DNA from: Candidatus Acetothermia bacterium
GTDB lineage: Bacteria > Bipolaricaulota > Bipolaricaulia > RBG-16-55-9 > JANLFV01
Assembly: GCA_024653345.1 (NCBI GenBank)
Contig: JANLFV010000002.1
Span: 130,830 to 194,829, forward strand
Length of the DNA: 64,000 bases
Direction of reading: 5' to 3'
In this document: positions 47,558 through 57,226 of the stretch, piece after piece
Position numbering within the stretch: the first letter of the stretch is position 1
Layout: every line of letters starts with the position of its first letter
Made by a program: the position numbers and the translations under genes
The notes under the pieces: generated by a model
Seen by the model: only the letters and a program-made list of their open reading frames with translations
Told to the model about the DNA's origin: nothing
The model's database searches: none

Positions 47558-50203
47558 ATGGCTGACAGATGTGAGATCCCCAAGGCCTATGAGCCGGCCC
47601 AGGCGGAGGGGAAGTGGTATCGCTTCTGGGAGGAGCGGGGCTACTTCCGCGGGAAGATCGACCCAAATAAGAAGCCGTTCGCGATCGTCATCCCCCCGCC
47701 GAACATCACCGGGCGGCTCCACATCGGCCATGCCCTCAACAACACCCTCCAGGACATCGTGATCCGCTACAAGCGGATGGACGGCTACGCCGCGTGCTGG
47801 TTCCCGGGGATCGACCACGCCGGGATCGCCACTCAGAATGTGGTTGAGCGCGAGCTGGCCAAAGAGGGCAAGACCCGCCACGCCCTCGGGAGGGAGGCCT
47901 TCATCAAGCGGGTCTGGGACTGGAAGGCGAAATACGGGAACGAGATCGTCGAGCAGCTCAAGGTCCTCGGGGCCTCGTGCGACTGGGACCGGCTGAGGTT
48001 CACGCTCGATGAGGGGCTTTCCAAGGCGGTCCGGGAGGTCTTCGTCCGGCTCTACGAGGAGGGCTTCATCTATCGGGGCGAGCGGATCATCAACTGGTGC
48101 CCCCGCTGTGCCACGGCCCTCTCCGATATCGAGGTTGTGCACCAGGAACATCAGGATAAGCTATACTACATCAAGTATCCCCTGGCCGATGGGGGCTCGA
48201 TCACCGTGGCGACCACCCGCCCCGAGACGATGCTCGGCGATACGGCCGTGGCCGTCCACCCCGACGATGAGCGATACAAGAAGCTCGTGGGGAAGCAAGC
48301 GATCCTGCCGCTGTTGAAGCGGAAGATCCCGGTGATCGCCGACGAGGCCGTCGCTCCGGGGTTCGGGACCGGCGCGGTGAAGGTCACCCCGGCCCACGAT
48401 CAGACGGACTTCGAGATCGGCGAGCGGCACAAGCTCGAGCGGATCAACATCCTCAACGAGGACGCCACCCTCAACGAGAACGCCGGCCCCTACGCCGGCC
48501 TCGAGCGGTATGCGGCCCGGGAGCGGGTCCTAGAGGATCTGAAGAGAGAAGGGCTCCTCGAGCGAGTCGAGGACTACACCCACGCGGTCGGCCACTGCCA
48601 GCGGTGCGACACCGTGATCGAGCCGCTCGTCTCCACCCAGTGGTTCGTGGAGATGGAGGAGCTGGCCAAGCCAGCGATCGAGGCCGTCCGCTCAGGGAGG
48701 ATCAGGCTGATCCCCAGCCACTGGGAGAAGGTCTACTTCGACTGGCTCGAGAACATACGGGACTGGTGCATCTCCCGGCAGCTCTGGTGGGGCCATCGGA
48801 TCCCCGCGTGGTATTGCCGCGACTGCAATGAGGTGACGGTGAGCCGCGAGACCCCTAGGGAGTGCGTGGCCTGCGGCTCAAAGGACCTCTACCAGGACGA
48901 GGATGTGCTCGACACCTGGTTCTCAAGTGCGCTCTGGCCCTTCTCGGTGATGGGCTGGCCGGAGGAGACGCCTGAGCTGAGATACTTCTACCCCACAGCC
49001 CTCCTCAGCACGGCCCCCGAGATCCTCTTCTTCTGGGTGGCCCGGATGGTGATGATGGGGCTCCACTTCATCGGCGAGATCCCCTTCCGCGAGGTCCTCC
49101 TCCACCCGACGGTCAAGGACGAGCGCGGTCGGCGGATGAGCAAGTCCCTCGGCACCGGGATCGACCCGCTCGAGCTGAAGGAGCAATACGGGATGGACGC
49201 GCTGCGGTTCACCCTCGCGGCCTCGATGAGCAAGGGCCAGGACATGCGGCTCTCCCCACGGGACCTCGAGGGCTACCGCAAGTTCCTGAACAAGATCTGG
49301 AACGCCTCGCGGCTGGCGTTGCTCAACCTCGAGGACTTCCAGCCGGCCGAGCTAGTGGCGGAGGAGCTTGAGCTGGAGGACCGCTGGATCCTCTCCCGGC
49401 TCGCGCGCCAGATCGGCGAGCTGAGGCGGAACTTGGAGAGCTACGATTTCAACTTCGCGGCGGAGGGGCTCTACAACTTCGTCTGGCACGACTTTTGCGA
49501 CTGGTATCTCGAGATGATCAAGCCCCGGCTCTACGGCGAAGAGAGGGAGAGGAAGCGCACGGCCCAGGAGGTGCTCTACCGCGCGCTCGTCGCGATCCTG
49601 AAGATGCTCCATCCCTTCATCCCCTACATCACCGAGGAGATCTGGCAACTCCTGCCAGCGAAGGAGGCCGACTCGGTGATGATCGCGCCCTTCCCCCAGG
49701 TCGAGCGAGCCTGGATCGACCCGGAGGTCGAGCGGAAGATGGCGACCCTCCAGGAGCTCATCTCGGCCATCCGGACGATCCGCTCGGAGATGAATGTTCC
49801 CCCGCAGGCCCCCGCTAGGGCGCTTATCCGAGCTGAGGACCAGGGGATAAGGGAACTGGTCGAGGCCAACCGGGTCTTCTTCCGCGAGCTGGCCGGAGTC
49901 CACGAGTTCGCAGTCGGGCACGACATCGAGCGCCCGGAGCATGCCCCGCGGATCATCCTCGAGGGGGCGGAGGTCTTCGTGCCCCTCGAGGGGCTGATCG
50001 ACCTGGGGCAGGAGCGGGCCCGGCTCGCGCGGGAGCTAGCGGAGGTCCAACGGACCCTCTCGGAGAGCCTGCGGAAGCTCGAGGACGAGAGATTCCTCCA
50101 GCGAGCCCCCCAGGAGATCGTGGAGAAGGAGCAGGCCAAGGCCCGGGAGCTGCGGGAGCGGGCGGAGCGGCTCACGAGGAACCTCCAAGTCCTGGGGGCC
50201 TGA
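47558..50203 (+). CDS. valS: Valyl-tRNA synthetase
   Basis: ValRS charges tRNA-Val. The 881-residue protein has the HIGH motif in PPPNITGRLHIGHAL (about 47-61), the KMSKS motif as GRRMSKSLG (about 525), an editing domain between them, and a C-terminal coiled coil (LAREVQRTLSESLRKLEDE-like region). The ATG at 47558 gives the normal N-terminus MADRCEIPKAYEP; a longer frame to 47507 includes the promoter. It leads an operon with folC, uppS and cdsA, with a 5-base gap to folC. Confidence 0.96.
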   Translation: MADRCEIPKAYEPAQAEGKWYRFWEERGYFRGKIDPNKKPFAIVIPPPNITGRLHIGHALNNTLQDIVIRYKRMDGYAACWFPGIDHAGIATQNVVERELAKEGKTRHALGREAFIKRVWDWKAKYGNEIVEQLKVLGASCDWDRLRFTLDEGLSKAVREVFVRLYEEGFIYRGERIINWCPRCATALSDIEVVHQEHQDKLYYIKYPLADGGSITVATTRPETMLGDTAVAVHPDDERYKKLVGKQAILPLLKRKIPVIADEAVAPGFGTGAVKVTPAHDQTDFEIGERHKLERINILNEDATLNENAGPYAGLERYAARERVLEDLKREGLLERVEDYTHAVGHCQRCDTVIEPLVSTQWFVEMEELAKPAIEAVRSGRIRLIPSHWEKVYFDWLENIRDWCISRQLWWGHRIPAWYCRDCNEVTVSRETPRECVACGSKDLYQDEDVLDTWFSSALWPFSVMGWPEETPELRYFYPTALLSTAPEILFFWVARMVMMGLHFIGEIPFREVLLHPTVKDERGRRMSKSLGTGIDPLELKEQYGMDALRFTLAASMSKGQDMRLSPRDLEGYRKFLNKIWNASRLALLNLEDFQPAELVAEELELEDRWILSRLARQIGELRRNLESYDFNFAAEGLYNFVWHDFCDWYLEMIKPRLYGEERERKRTAQEVLYRALVAILKMLHPFIPYITEEIWQLLPAKEADSVMIAPFPQVERAWIDPEVERKMATLQELISAIRTIRSEMNVPPQAPARALIRAEDQGIRELVEANRVFFRELAGVHEFAVGHDIERPEHAPRIILEGAEVFVPLEGLIDLGQERARLARELAEVQRTLSESLRKLEDERFLQRAPQEIVEKEQAKARELRERAERLTRNLQVLGA

Positions 50204-50208
50204 CGAGC

Positions 50209-51474
50209 ATGGGCTATCCCGCCGCGCTCGCCTACCTCGATAGGCTCCCCTCCCGCGAGGTCAAGCCTGGCCTGGAGCGGATCACCTCGCTCCTGGAGGG
50301 CCTGGGGGAGCCCCACCGCAAGCTTCGGGCAATCCATGTCGGGGGAACCAACGGCAAGGGCTCAGTGGTCGCGATGCTGGCCTCGGTCCTTCAGGAGGCG
50401 GGCTATCGCGTCGGGGCCTACACCTCCCCCCACCTGCTCGACTGGCGCGAGCGGGTCCGGATCGACGGGGAGTGGATCCCCGAGCAGGACTTCGCCCGGC
50501 TCATCGACCGGCTGATCCCGCTAGTCGAAGGGATGGAAGACAGGCCGACGGTCTTCGAGGTCCTCACGGCCCTGGCCTTCCAATACTTCCACGACCGTGA
50601 CGTGGACCTCGCAGTAGTCGAGGTTGGCCTCGGCGGACGGTTCGACGCCACCAATGTGATCGAGCCGCTTGTGGCCGTGATCACCAATGTCCGGCGCGAC
50701 CACCTCGACCTCCTCGGCCCGGACATGGACCATCTGGCCTGGGAGAAGGCGGGGATCGTCAAGCCGGGCGTGCCCCTGGTCACCGGGGAGCAGAGCCCGG
50801 AGATCTTGGCGATCATCGCCCAGGAGTCCGCCAACCGTGGCGCAGAGCTGCGCCGGGCGATGCGACAGGCAGAGCAGGTGGAGTTCACCTGGGAGGGGCA
50901 GGAGCTCCATGCAGATGGCTGGGGAAGGCTCAAGCTCGGGCTGCTCGGCCCTTACCAGCTGGAGAACCTCGTCGTGACCCTGGAGGCGCTCGAGGCGCTC
51001 CGACCATCGCTCAAGCTCACGCGCCGGGCCGTCAGAGACGGCCTCGCCAAGGCCCGCTGGCCGGGGAGGTTCCAGCTGCTCGGCCAGCGGCCCTATATAA
51101 TCGTGGACGGGGCGCACAACCCTGACGGCGTGCGGGCGTTGCTCACGGGGCTCAAGCTCTACCACGACCGCTACCTCCCCCGCGGCCGGAGAGTCCTCCT
51201 CTTCGGGGCGATGCGGGACAAGGAAGTCGCGGCGATGGGCGAACTCCTCTTCCCCTGGTTTGAGGAGTTGATCTTCACCAAGCCCGACTACTACCGCGCG
51301 ATCGAGCCGAGGTCCCTGCAGGAGCTGGCAGCGGAGCTCGGGCAGCCGGCTCAGGTGGTCGTTCCGGCGAGCGAAGCGCTCCGGCAGGCCCGGGCTCGGC
51401 TCAGCCCGTCTGACCTGCTATGCGTCACCGGCTCGCTATACTTGGTGGGAGAGATCTTGAGGGAGGGTGGTTAG
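50209..51474 (+). CDS. folC: Folylpolyglutamate synthase / dihydrofolate synthase
   Basis: FolC adds glutamate to folates and may also make dihydrofolate. The 421-residue protein has the P-loop VGGTNGKGSVVAM (about 44-56), EVGLGGRFDATN and VDGAHNPDGVRAL. It begins 5 bases after valS and ends 1 base before uppS. Whether it performs both reactions is not resolved by sequence. Confidence 0.94.
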   Translation: MGYPAALAYLDRLPSREVKPGLERITSLLEGLGEPHRKLRAIHVGGTNGKGSVVAMLASVLQEAGYRVGAYTSPHLLDWRERVRIDGEWIPEQDFARLIDRLIPLVEGMEDRPTVFEVLTALAFQYFHDRDVDLAVVEVGLGGRFDATNVIEPLVAVITNVRRDHLDLLGPDMDHLAWEKAGIVKPGVPLVTGEQSPEILAIIAQESANRGAELRRAMRQAEQVEFTWEGQELHADGWGRLKLGLLGPYQLENLVVTLEALEALRPSLKLTRRAVRDGLAKARWPGRFQLLGQRPYIIVDGAHNPDGVRALLTGLKLYHDRYLPRGRRVLLFGAMRDKEVAAMGELLFPWFEELIFTKPDYYRAIEPRSLQELAAELGQPAQVVVPASEALRQARARLSPSDLLCVTGSLYLVGEILREGG

Positions 51475-51475
51475 G

Positions 51476-52234
51476 ATGGGGACGACCGACCCGGCGCTCG
51501 CCGCGCGGATCGCTCGGGCCAAAGCTCGCGGCCTCCCGCAGCACCTCGCGATCATCATGGACGGCAATGGGCGCTGGGCCCGACGGCGCGGAGAGGAGCG
51601 GCGTGCGGGCCACCGGGCCGGGCTCGAGACGGCAAGGAAGATCGTGGAGTTCGTGGGACGCGAGCTCGGGATCAAATACCTGACGCTCTTCGTCTTCTCC
51701 AAGGAGAACTGGCGCCGGCCCAAGGAAGAGGTGGACTTCCTCATGGGGCTCCTTGCGGACTTCCTGAGGCAGAATCTGGATGAGCTGCTGAAAGGGGGCG
51801 TCAGGCTTCAGGTCCTCGGGGACCTCGACGGCCTTCCCGAGCGAGTCCGGGCTGAGCTAGAGCGGGCAGTGGACCTCTCGCGAGCGAACGACAAGCTCTA
51901 CCTCAGTCTGGCGATCAACTATGGTGGGCGGCAGGAGATCCTCCGGGCCGTGCGGCTCCTCCTGCGCGACCTTTGGGCCCGAGGCCAGCCCGGGGAGATC
52001 GACGAGCCCCTCTTCCGGCGCTATCTCTACACCGCCGAGCTTCCGGACCCGGACCTGCTGATCCGGACGAGCGGAGAGGAGCGGATCAGCAACTTCCTCC
52101 TCTGGCAGTCGGCCTACGCCGAGTTCTGGGTCACGGAGACCCTCTGGCCCGACTTCTCCGTAGAGGAGCTTCTTCAGGCGGTCGAGGACTTCCAGTCGCG
52201 GCAGCGGAAGTTCGGCGGCGTGGTGGAGGGCTGA
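51476..52234 (+). CDS. uppS: Isoprenyl transferase (undecaprenyl diphosphate synthase type)
   Basis: A cis-prenyltransferase that extends farnesyl diphosphate with isopentenyl units to make the C55 carrier for wall synthesis. The 252-residue protein has LAIIMDGNGRWARRRGEERRAGH (active-site Asp), FVFSKENWRRP and RTSGEERISNFLLWQSAYAEF. The ATG at 51476 follows the folC stop by one base. Confidence 0.95.
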   Translation: MGTTDPALAARIARAKARGLPQHLAIIMDGNGRWARRRGEERRAGHRAGLETARKIVEFVGRELGIKYLTLFVFSKENWRRPKEEVDFLMGLLADFLRQNLDELLKGGVRLQVLGDLDGLPERVRAELERAVDLSRANDKLYLSLAINYGGRQEILRAVRLLLRDLWARGQPGEIDEPLFRRYLYTAELPDPDLLIRTSGEERISNFLLWQSAYAEFWVTETLWPDFSVEELLQAVEDFQSRQRKFGGVVEG

Positions 52235-52245
52235 ACGGCAGCGGC

Positions 52246-53064
52246 TTGAGCGAACTGACCAAGCGCATCCTGACCTCGGTCGTCCTGATCCCCTCGGTGA
52301 CGGCCCTCTTCTTCTATGCTAAGCTCCTGAAGGTCGACTGGGCTGTGGGGCTCTTCTTGACGCTGGTGGCCTTCCTCGCCGGCATCGAGTATCTCGGCCT
52401 GGTAGAGCGGATGGGCCTACCGCTCGAGCGCTACTCCTACCTCGGGCTGATGGCCTTCCTCGAGTTCGTCTATGTCTTCTTCCGCGGGATCCATCTCTTC
52501 CTGGCCGTCAGCGCCGTCTTCCTCCTCCCGATCCTCTGGTATCTCCCCCAGCCGCGGGGCGTGAAGCGGGCCGCCGCGGCGGTCTTCGGGCTGGCCTATA
52601 TCCCCTGGCTCCTGCACTTCTTCTACTTGATCTATCGGGTCCCGCCCTACGGCGGCTGGCTCTACGCGATGCTCCTCCTCGTCATGGGCTGGAGCTATGA
52701 CATCGGGGCCTTCTTCATCGGCTCGCGGTTCGGGCGGCACAAGCTCGCCCCGCGCACGAGCCCGAGCAAGACGGTCGAGGGCGTGATCGGCGGCTTCCTC
52801 TTCACGCTGGTCGGGGCGAACCTCACGCCGATCTGGGTCAACTGGCCGACCTGGATCCCGCACATCGTGGCCCTCTCCGTCCTCATTTCCGCAGCGATGC
52901 AGCTCGGCGACCTCTTCGAATCGAAGCTCAAGCGAATGGCCGGGGTGAAGGACTCGGGGGGAATCCTTCCCGGCCACGGCGGGATCCTCGATCGGATCGA
53001 CGGGCACCTCTTCGCCATCCCCGTCTTCTACCTCTATTTCCACTATGTCCTGCGGTTCATCTAG
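52246..53064 (+). CDS. cdsA: Phosphatidate cytidylyltransferase
   Basis: CdsA makes CDP-diacylglycerol from phosphatidate and CTP in the inner membrane. The 272-residue protein has about seven transmembrane segments and the family signature SPSKTVEGVIGGF (about 176-188) and KDSGGILPGHGGILDRIDG (about 237-255). The TTG at 52246 is chosen because no ATG lies before the first segment; GGAGGG lies 15 bases upstream. It ends the valS operon and overlaps the converging pit gene by 4 bases. Confidence 0.93.
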   Translation: MSELTKRILTSVVLIPSVTALFFYAKLLKVDWAVGLFLTLVAFLAGIEYLGLVERMGLPLERYSYLGLMAFLEFVYVFFRGIHLFLAVSAVFLLPILWYLPQPRGVKRAAAAVFGLAYIPWLLHFFYLIYRVPPYGGWLYAMLLLVMGWSYDIGAFFIGSRFGRHKLAPRTSPSKTVEGVIGGFLFTLVGANLTPIWVNWPTWIPHIVALSVLISAAMQLGDLFESKLKRMAGVKDSGGILPGHGGILDRIDGHLFAIPVFYLYFHYVLRFI

Positions 53065-54008
53065 GCGATTAGCTTCCAGAGCCCGTAGGCGAGCAGTCCC
53101 GCGACGGCCGGCGTCCCCACCCAGCCAATGGCGATCGCCACGAGCATCTCGTAGCTCACGGTCCGCACTCCCTTGACCAGCCCGATCCCGGCTAGAGCCC
53201 CCACGACCGCCTGGGAGATCGAGATCGGGATCCCAGCGAAGGCGAAGCCGTGGCCGACGAGGGCGATCGCGGTCTGGGTCGCGAATGCGCTCAAGGGGTC
53301 GAGCGGGACGACCCCGCGGGCCACCGTCTCCGTCACGCGCTGGCCGTAGGTGAGCGCCCCGCTCCCGAGGGCCAGCCCGCCGAGGAGCGTGATCCAGCCC
53401 GAGCGGAGGCCGAGGTTCGCCAGCGGGCCGATGGCATTCCCGATGTTGTTCGCTCCCAGGGAGAACGCGGCATACGCAGCCGAGGCGAGGATCAGCCAGT
53501 TGAGCAAGTCGCTCAGGACCCCGCTCCTCCGGATCGAGCGGAGGAGGAGGGCAACTAGATGGTAGAGGATGAACGAGAGGACTAGGGCCAGGGCGGGCGA
53601 GATGGCCCAGACCCCCACGATCCCGCTGATCACGGAGAGGTTCACCGGCGCCCCTGCGGCCAGGCCGATCCCGATTAGCGCCCCCACGATCGCCTGGGAG
53701 GTCGAGACCGGCAAGCGGAAGACGGTCGCGAGCGTGACGCAGAGCCCGGCCGAGCCCATTGCTACTAGGAGGGCTTGCCAGGGGAGCTCGGCCGCGACGA
53801 TCCCCTTCCCCACGGTCTCGACGACCTTGGCACTCCCTAAGAGCGCGCCGAGGATTGCAAAGGCCGCCACGAGCCCCATCGCCCGGCGGTAGGAGAGGAG
53901 CCGCGACCCGACGGCCGCACCGGCGCAGTTCGCGCTGTCGTTCGCCCCGATGTTCCAGCCGAGGTAAGAGCCGGCGAGGAGCAGCAGAGCCACTGCCAGT
54001 CCCGGCAT
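53061..54008 (-). CDS. Inorganic phosphate transporter, PiT family
   Basis: A 315-residue permease with about nine to ten transmembrane segments and the two PiT signatures: NIGANDSANCAGAAVG (about 19-34) and SLGANNIGNAIGPL (about 183-196). These import phosphate with protons or sodium. The DUF47/PhoU-like gene directly upstream is the usual partner of Pit in bacteria and archaea. Confidence 0.93.
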   Translation of the reverse strand: MPGLAVALLLLAGSYLGWNIGANDSANCAGAAVGSRLLSYRRAMGLVAAFAILGALLGSAKVVETVGKGIVAAELPWQALLVAMGSAGLCVTLATVFRLPVSTSQAIVGALIGIGLAAGAPVNLSVISGIVGVWAISPALALVLSFILYHLVALLLRSIRRSGVLSDLLNWLILASAAYAAFSLGANNIGNAIGPLANLGLRSGWITLLGGLALGSGALTYGQRVTETVARGVVPLDPLSAFATQTAIALVGHGFAFAGIPISISQAVVGALAGIGLVKGVRTVSYEMLVAIAIGWVGTPAVAGLLAYGLWKLIA

Positions 54009-54024
54009 CGCCCGGCTCCAGCAC

Positions 54025-54699
54025 TCAGCTACGAGCGGACATGATCCTGATCCGCCCGCCGGCGTTCTCCATGTGGTCGAAGATGTCCCCGAGCTTCAAC
54101 AGAACCTGGATCAGGTGATACTTGGCGAAGGCGTCCAGCTCCTGCTGCTTATAGATCAGCTTGATCAGCTCCGCCTCGAGCAGGTCCACATGGTGCTCGA
54201 GGAGGTTGACTTCGCCGAGCAGGTCGAGGACTCGGTTGACCGCCTCCCGGCGGAAGCCCCGCTCTAGTAGCTCTCTCAAGCCCAGGGCCATGCGGCGGTA
54301 GATCTCAATCCCCTCGTGCATCAGCTGGGGAAACTCCCGCCACTTAGCGGCCAGCTCCGGGGGAAGCTTGAGCTCCATCAGCGGGAGAAGCGCGGCCGCG
54401 TCCTGGGCCACGTCAGCGATCTCGTCCTCCTGCCAGATGAACTCCAAGAGGTCCGTGCGGTTGACGGGCAGGAAGGAGTCGCTCCGCGGGAGGGTGGCGC
54501 GCACCTCGCTCTTGAGGATGTCCGCCTCGTGCTCGAGCCTCGAGATCCGCACGCTCCGCTCCCCCACTGGCTTCTGATCCAGGTAATCCTGGACCTCCTG
54601 GGCCAGCTCGTTGACCGTCTCGCAGACCTTCTCCGCGTGCTTCACGAGCGGGTCAAGGGCCGGGTATTGATAGACCAAGTGGCGAAAGATCCTGTTCAT
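54025..54699 (-). CDS. PhoU-like (DUF47/TIGR00153) protein
   Basis: A 224-residue all-helical protein of the DUF47 family. It matches the form NYLVYQYPALDPLVKHAEKV, ISRLEHEADILKSEVRATLP and QEDEIADVAQDAA. Such proteins sit next to Pit transporters and probably regulate them. It lies 16 bases upstream of pit and 4 bases downstream of sufS. Confidence 0.9.
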   Translation of the reverse strand: MNRIFRHLVYQYPALDPLVKHAEKVCETVNELAQEVQDYLDQKPVGERSVRISRLEHEADILKSEVRATLPRSDSFLPVNRTDLLEFIWQEDEIADVAQDAAALLPLMELKLPPELAAKWREFPQLMHEGIEIYRRMALGLRELLERGFRREAVNRVLDLLGEVNLLEHHVDLLEAELIKLIYKQQELDAFAKYHLIQVLLKLGDIFDHMENAGGRIRIMSARS

Positions 54700-54703
54700 C
54701 TCT

Positions 54704-55954
54704 CTAGCTCCGCACGCGGAAGGCCGCCTTGGCCTCTTCCACCCCCGCGGCGAGCCGCTCGACCTCCTCTTCGGTGTTGTAGATGTAGAAGCTGGCCCGG
54801 GCGGCGAACTCCATCCCCAGGCGGGCCATCAGCGGCTGGGCGCAGTGGTGGCCGCTCCGGATCGCGATCCCCTCGCTATCGAGGACCATCGCCAGATCAT
54901 GGGGGTGGACCCCCTCGAGGTTGAAGGAGATGATCCCTAGCCTCGGGGCCTCGTCCGGCGCGGGGCCGTAGAGCCTGATCCCCTCGACCTTCGCGAGCCT
55001 CTCCCAGGCGAACTCCAAGAGCCGCCGCTCGTGGTCGTAGACCGCCTCCATCCCCAACCCTTCAAGATAATCGACCGCGGCGGCTAGCCCGATCCCCCCG
55101 GCGATGTTGGCCGTCCCGGCCTCGAACTTCCAGGGGAGCCTGTTCCAGGTCGCGCCCTCGAGGGTCACGGTCTCGATCATGTCCCCGCCGTAGAGGAAGG
55201 GCTCCATCTCCTCGAGGAGCTCCCGCTTGGCATAGAGGAAGCCGGTCCCGGTCGGGCCGAGCATCTTGTGCCCGCTCGCGGCCAAGAAGTCGCAGTCCAG
55301 CCCCCTCACATCCACGGGTATATGCGGGACCGCCTGGGCTCCATCGACCAAGACCAGCGCCCCGATCCGGTGGGCCGCCGCGATGATCTCCTCCACAGGG
55401 TTGATCGTCCCCAGGACATTCGAGGCGTAGATGCAGCCCACGAGCCTGGTCCGGCTCGAGAGGAGGCGAGTGAGCTCCTCGAGCCTGAGCCTCCCCCGGT
55501 CGTCCACATCGATGAACTTGAGCGAGATCCCCTTGAGCCGGCGGAGGGCCAGCCAGGGGACGAGGTTCGAGTGGTGCTCCATCACCGTGAGGAGGACCTC
55601 ATCCCCCTCGCGCAGCTCCCAAAGCCCCCAGGCGTAGGCCACGAGGTTGAGCGCCTCGGTGGCGTTCCTCGTAAAGATGATCTCCTCCGGGCTGGCCCCG
55701 ATGAACTCCGCGACTCTCTGGTGGGCCGCCTCGTAAGCAAGAGTCGCCTCGTGGCTTAGGGTGTGGACCGCCCGGTGGACATTGGCGTTCCGCTGCTCAT
55801 AGAACTCCCGCATGGCCTCCAGGACCTGCCGGGGCTTCTGGGTCGTCGCGGCATTGTCCAGGTAAGCCAGCGGCCTACCCCCGATCCGCCGGGCGAGGAT
55901 GGGGAAGTCCTTGCGGAGCGCATCTGGATCAAAGCCTCTCATGATCTCGGTCAT
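54704..55954 (-). CDS. sufS: Cysteine desulfurase SufS
   Basis: SufS removes sulfur from cysteine for iron-sulfur cluster assembly and uses PLP. The 416-residue protein has the PLP Lys in FLAASGHKMLGPTG (about 231), DNAATTQKP near the start and the catalytic Cys in RSGHHCAQPL (about 370). CAAGGAG precedes the ATG. SufU or SufBCD are not nearby; here it heads a unit with the phosphate genes. Confidence 0.95.
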   Translation of the reverse strand: MTEIMRGFDPDALRKDFPILARRIGGRPLAYLDNAATTQKPRQVLEAMREFYEQRNANVHRAVHTLSHEATLAYEAAHQRVAEFIGASPEEIIFTRNATEALNLVAYAWGLWELREGDEVLLTVMEHHSNLVPWLALRRLKGISLKFIDVDDRGRLRLEELTRLLSSRTRLVGCIYASNVLGTINPVEEIIAAAHRIGALVLVDGAQAVPHIPVDVRGLDCDFLAASGHKMLGPTGTGFLYAKRELLEEMEPFLYGGDMIETVTLEGATWNRLPWKFEAGTANIAGGIGLAAAVDYLEGLGMEAVYDHERRLLEFAWERLAKVEGIRLYGPAPDEAPRLGIISFNLEGVHPHDLAMVLDSEGIAIRSGHHCAQPLMARLGMEFAARASFYIYNTEEEVERLAAGVEEAKAAFRVRS

Positions 55955-56007
55955 CGCTGACTCCTTGGAGGATACATCAAGCGACAGGCCCCGGCAAGGT
56001 GGCGAAT

Positions 56008-57159
56008 TGCCTCATTAGAACTCTTACCGGGAGAGGCATCGTTGCCTCGTAGACTGGTTTACCCAAAGGAGGCAAGGATGACTCGGGTTGGTCGAGATGG
56101 CCTGCGGCCAAGATACTCGCGGGCTGGTCGGGAAGAGGCGCGCCCACGAAGACCAGGATCTTGGACGAGTTGAGGCGCGCCTCTTCGTGACCATCGCTGG
56201 CGTAGGCCGGGCTACCACCGCAAGGCCGCCATCCGGCTGCTACGGAAAGGGCCGAAGCCCTGGGGCTGCGATCGACGTGGGCGGCCCAGAGTCTACACCA
56301 ACGAGGTCAAGGGCGCCCTCCTCCAGGTCTGGGAGGCCAATGGGCGGATCTGCGTAGGTCGCGCCTCCAAGCGGCTCGCACCCTTTCCGGCTGAGCCCAG
56401 CGACCATCGACCGGCTGGCGCGGACCCACCGCTACCGCAGGCCGCGGTCCCGGCCAAGCTCTGGCAAGCCATCCCCATCCGCACCGAAGCCTCCGGGGAT
56501 GGAGCCCGCCCGGGCTTCTTGGAGATGGACCTGGTGGCCCACTGCGGGGAGAGTGTCGCCGGGGAGTTCCTTCACACCGTGAATGCGGTCGATCCGGCTA
56601 CCGGCTGGCGCGAGCCGCTGGCCCTTCCCAACCGGAGCCAACAGGCGGTAAGGGAAGCGCTGGAGAGGATGCGAGCGCGGCTCCCCTTCCCCCTCTTGAG
56701 GATCGACTCGGACAACGACTCCATGGGCCTCCTCCGCTACTGTCAGGAGGAGGGGCTACTCTTCACCCGCTCCAGGCCCTACAGGCTGATCCCTGTCCAT
56801 GTGGAGCAGAAGAGCTGGGTGGCGGTCCGCCAGCTCATCGGTTACGGCCGATATGAGTCGGCTCGTCCGCTGGCACTGTTGGAGGCCATCTACAGCGACT
56901 GGCGGCGGTTTGTGAACCTCTTCCAGCCGGTGCGGAAGCGCCTGAGGAAAGAACGGCTGGGGAGCAAGGTGCGCAAGCGGTATGATCAGGCCAAGACCCC
57001 CTTACCAGCGGGTGCTGGCTTCACCTGAGGTGCCGGAGAAGCGGAAGGAGCGACTCCGGCAGGAGTATCAGGAGCTGAACCCGGTGATGCTGCAGCGACG
57101 GATCGAGGAGAACCTAGAGGCATTGTGGAGGCTCCATGGGTAACACCAATTCTGAGGCA
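56008..57159 (+). pseudogene. Decayed transposon with integrase-core transposase remnants
   Basis: A 1152-base element bounded by imperfect inverted repeats starting TGCCTCA (56008-56014 and 57153-57159 as TGAGGCA). Inside are fragments of one transposase in different frames: GYHRKAAIRLLRKGPKPW with RGRPRVYTNEVKGALLQVWEANGRICVG (about 56200-56360), PSSGKPSPSAPKPPGMEPA-like remnants, then the integrase-core part with LEMDLVAHCGESVAGEFLHTV, NRSQQAVREALERM, DSDNDSMGLLRYC and TRSRPYRLIPVHVEQKSW (56519-57028), and a C-terminal piece to 57142. The DDE region lacks the residues normally between DN and LLRYC and those before HVEQK. No target duplication is clear. It is dead. Confidence 0.8.
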
Positions 57160-57226
57160 TCACGAAGCCGCAGATGCTGATGGGCCAAGCGACGGTCATA
57201 AGAGAATCCTCGAGATCATCCCCAGA

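Noticed and set aside
52417-54024. A 535-codon minus-strand open frame
   Set aside because: It is low in typical residues, rich in Arg, Gly, Asp and Pro, and covers cdsA and pit in other frames; it is a high-GC shadow.
56000-57170. Target-site duplication around the decayed transposon
   Set aside because: The flanking bases do not match on the two sides, so no duplication can be supported.
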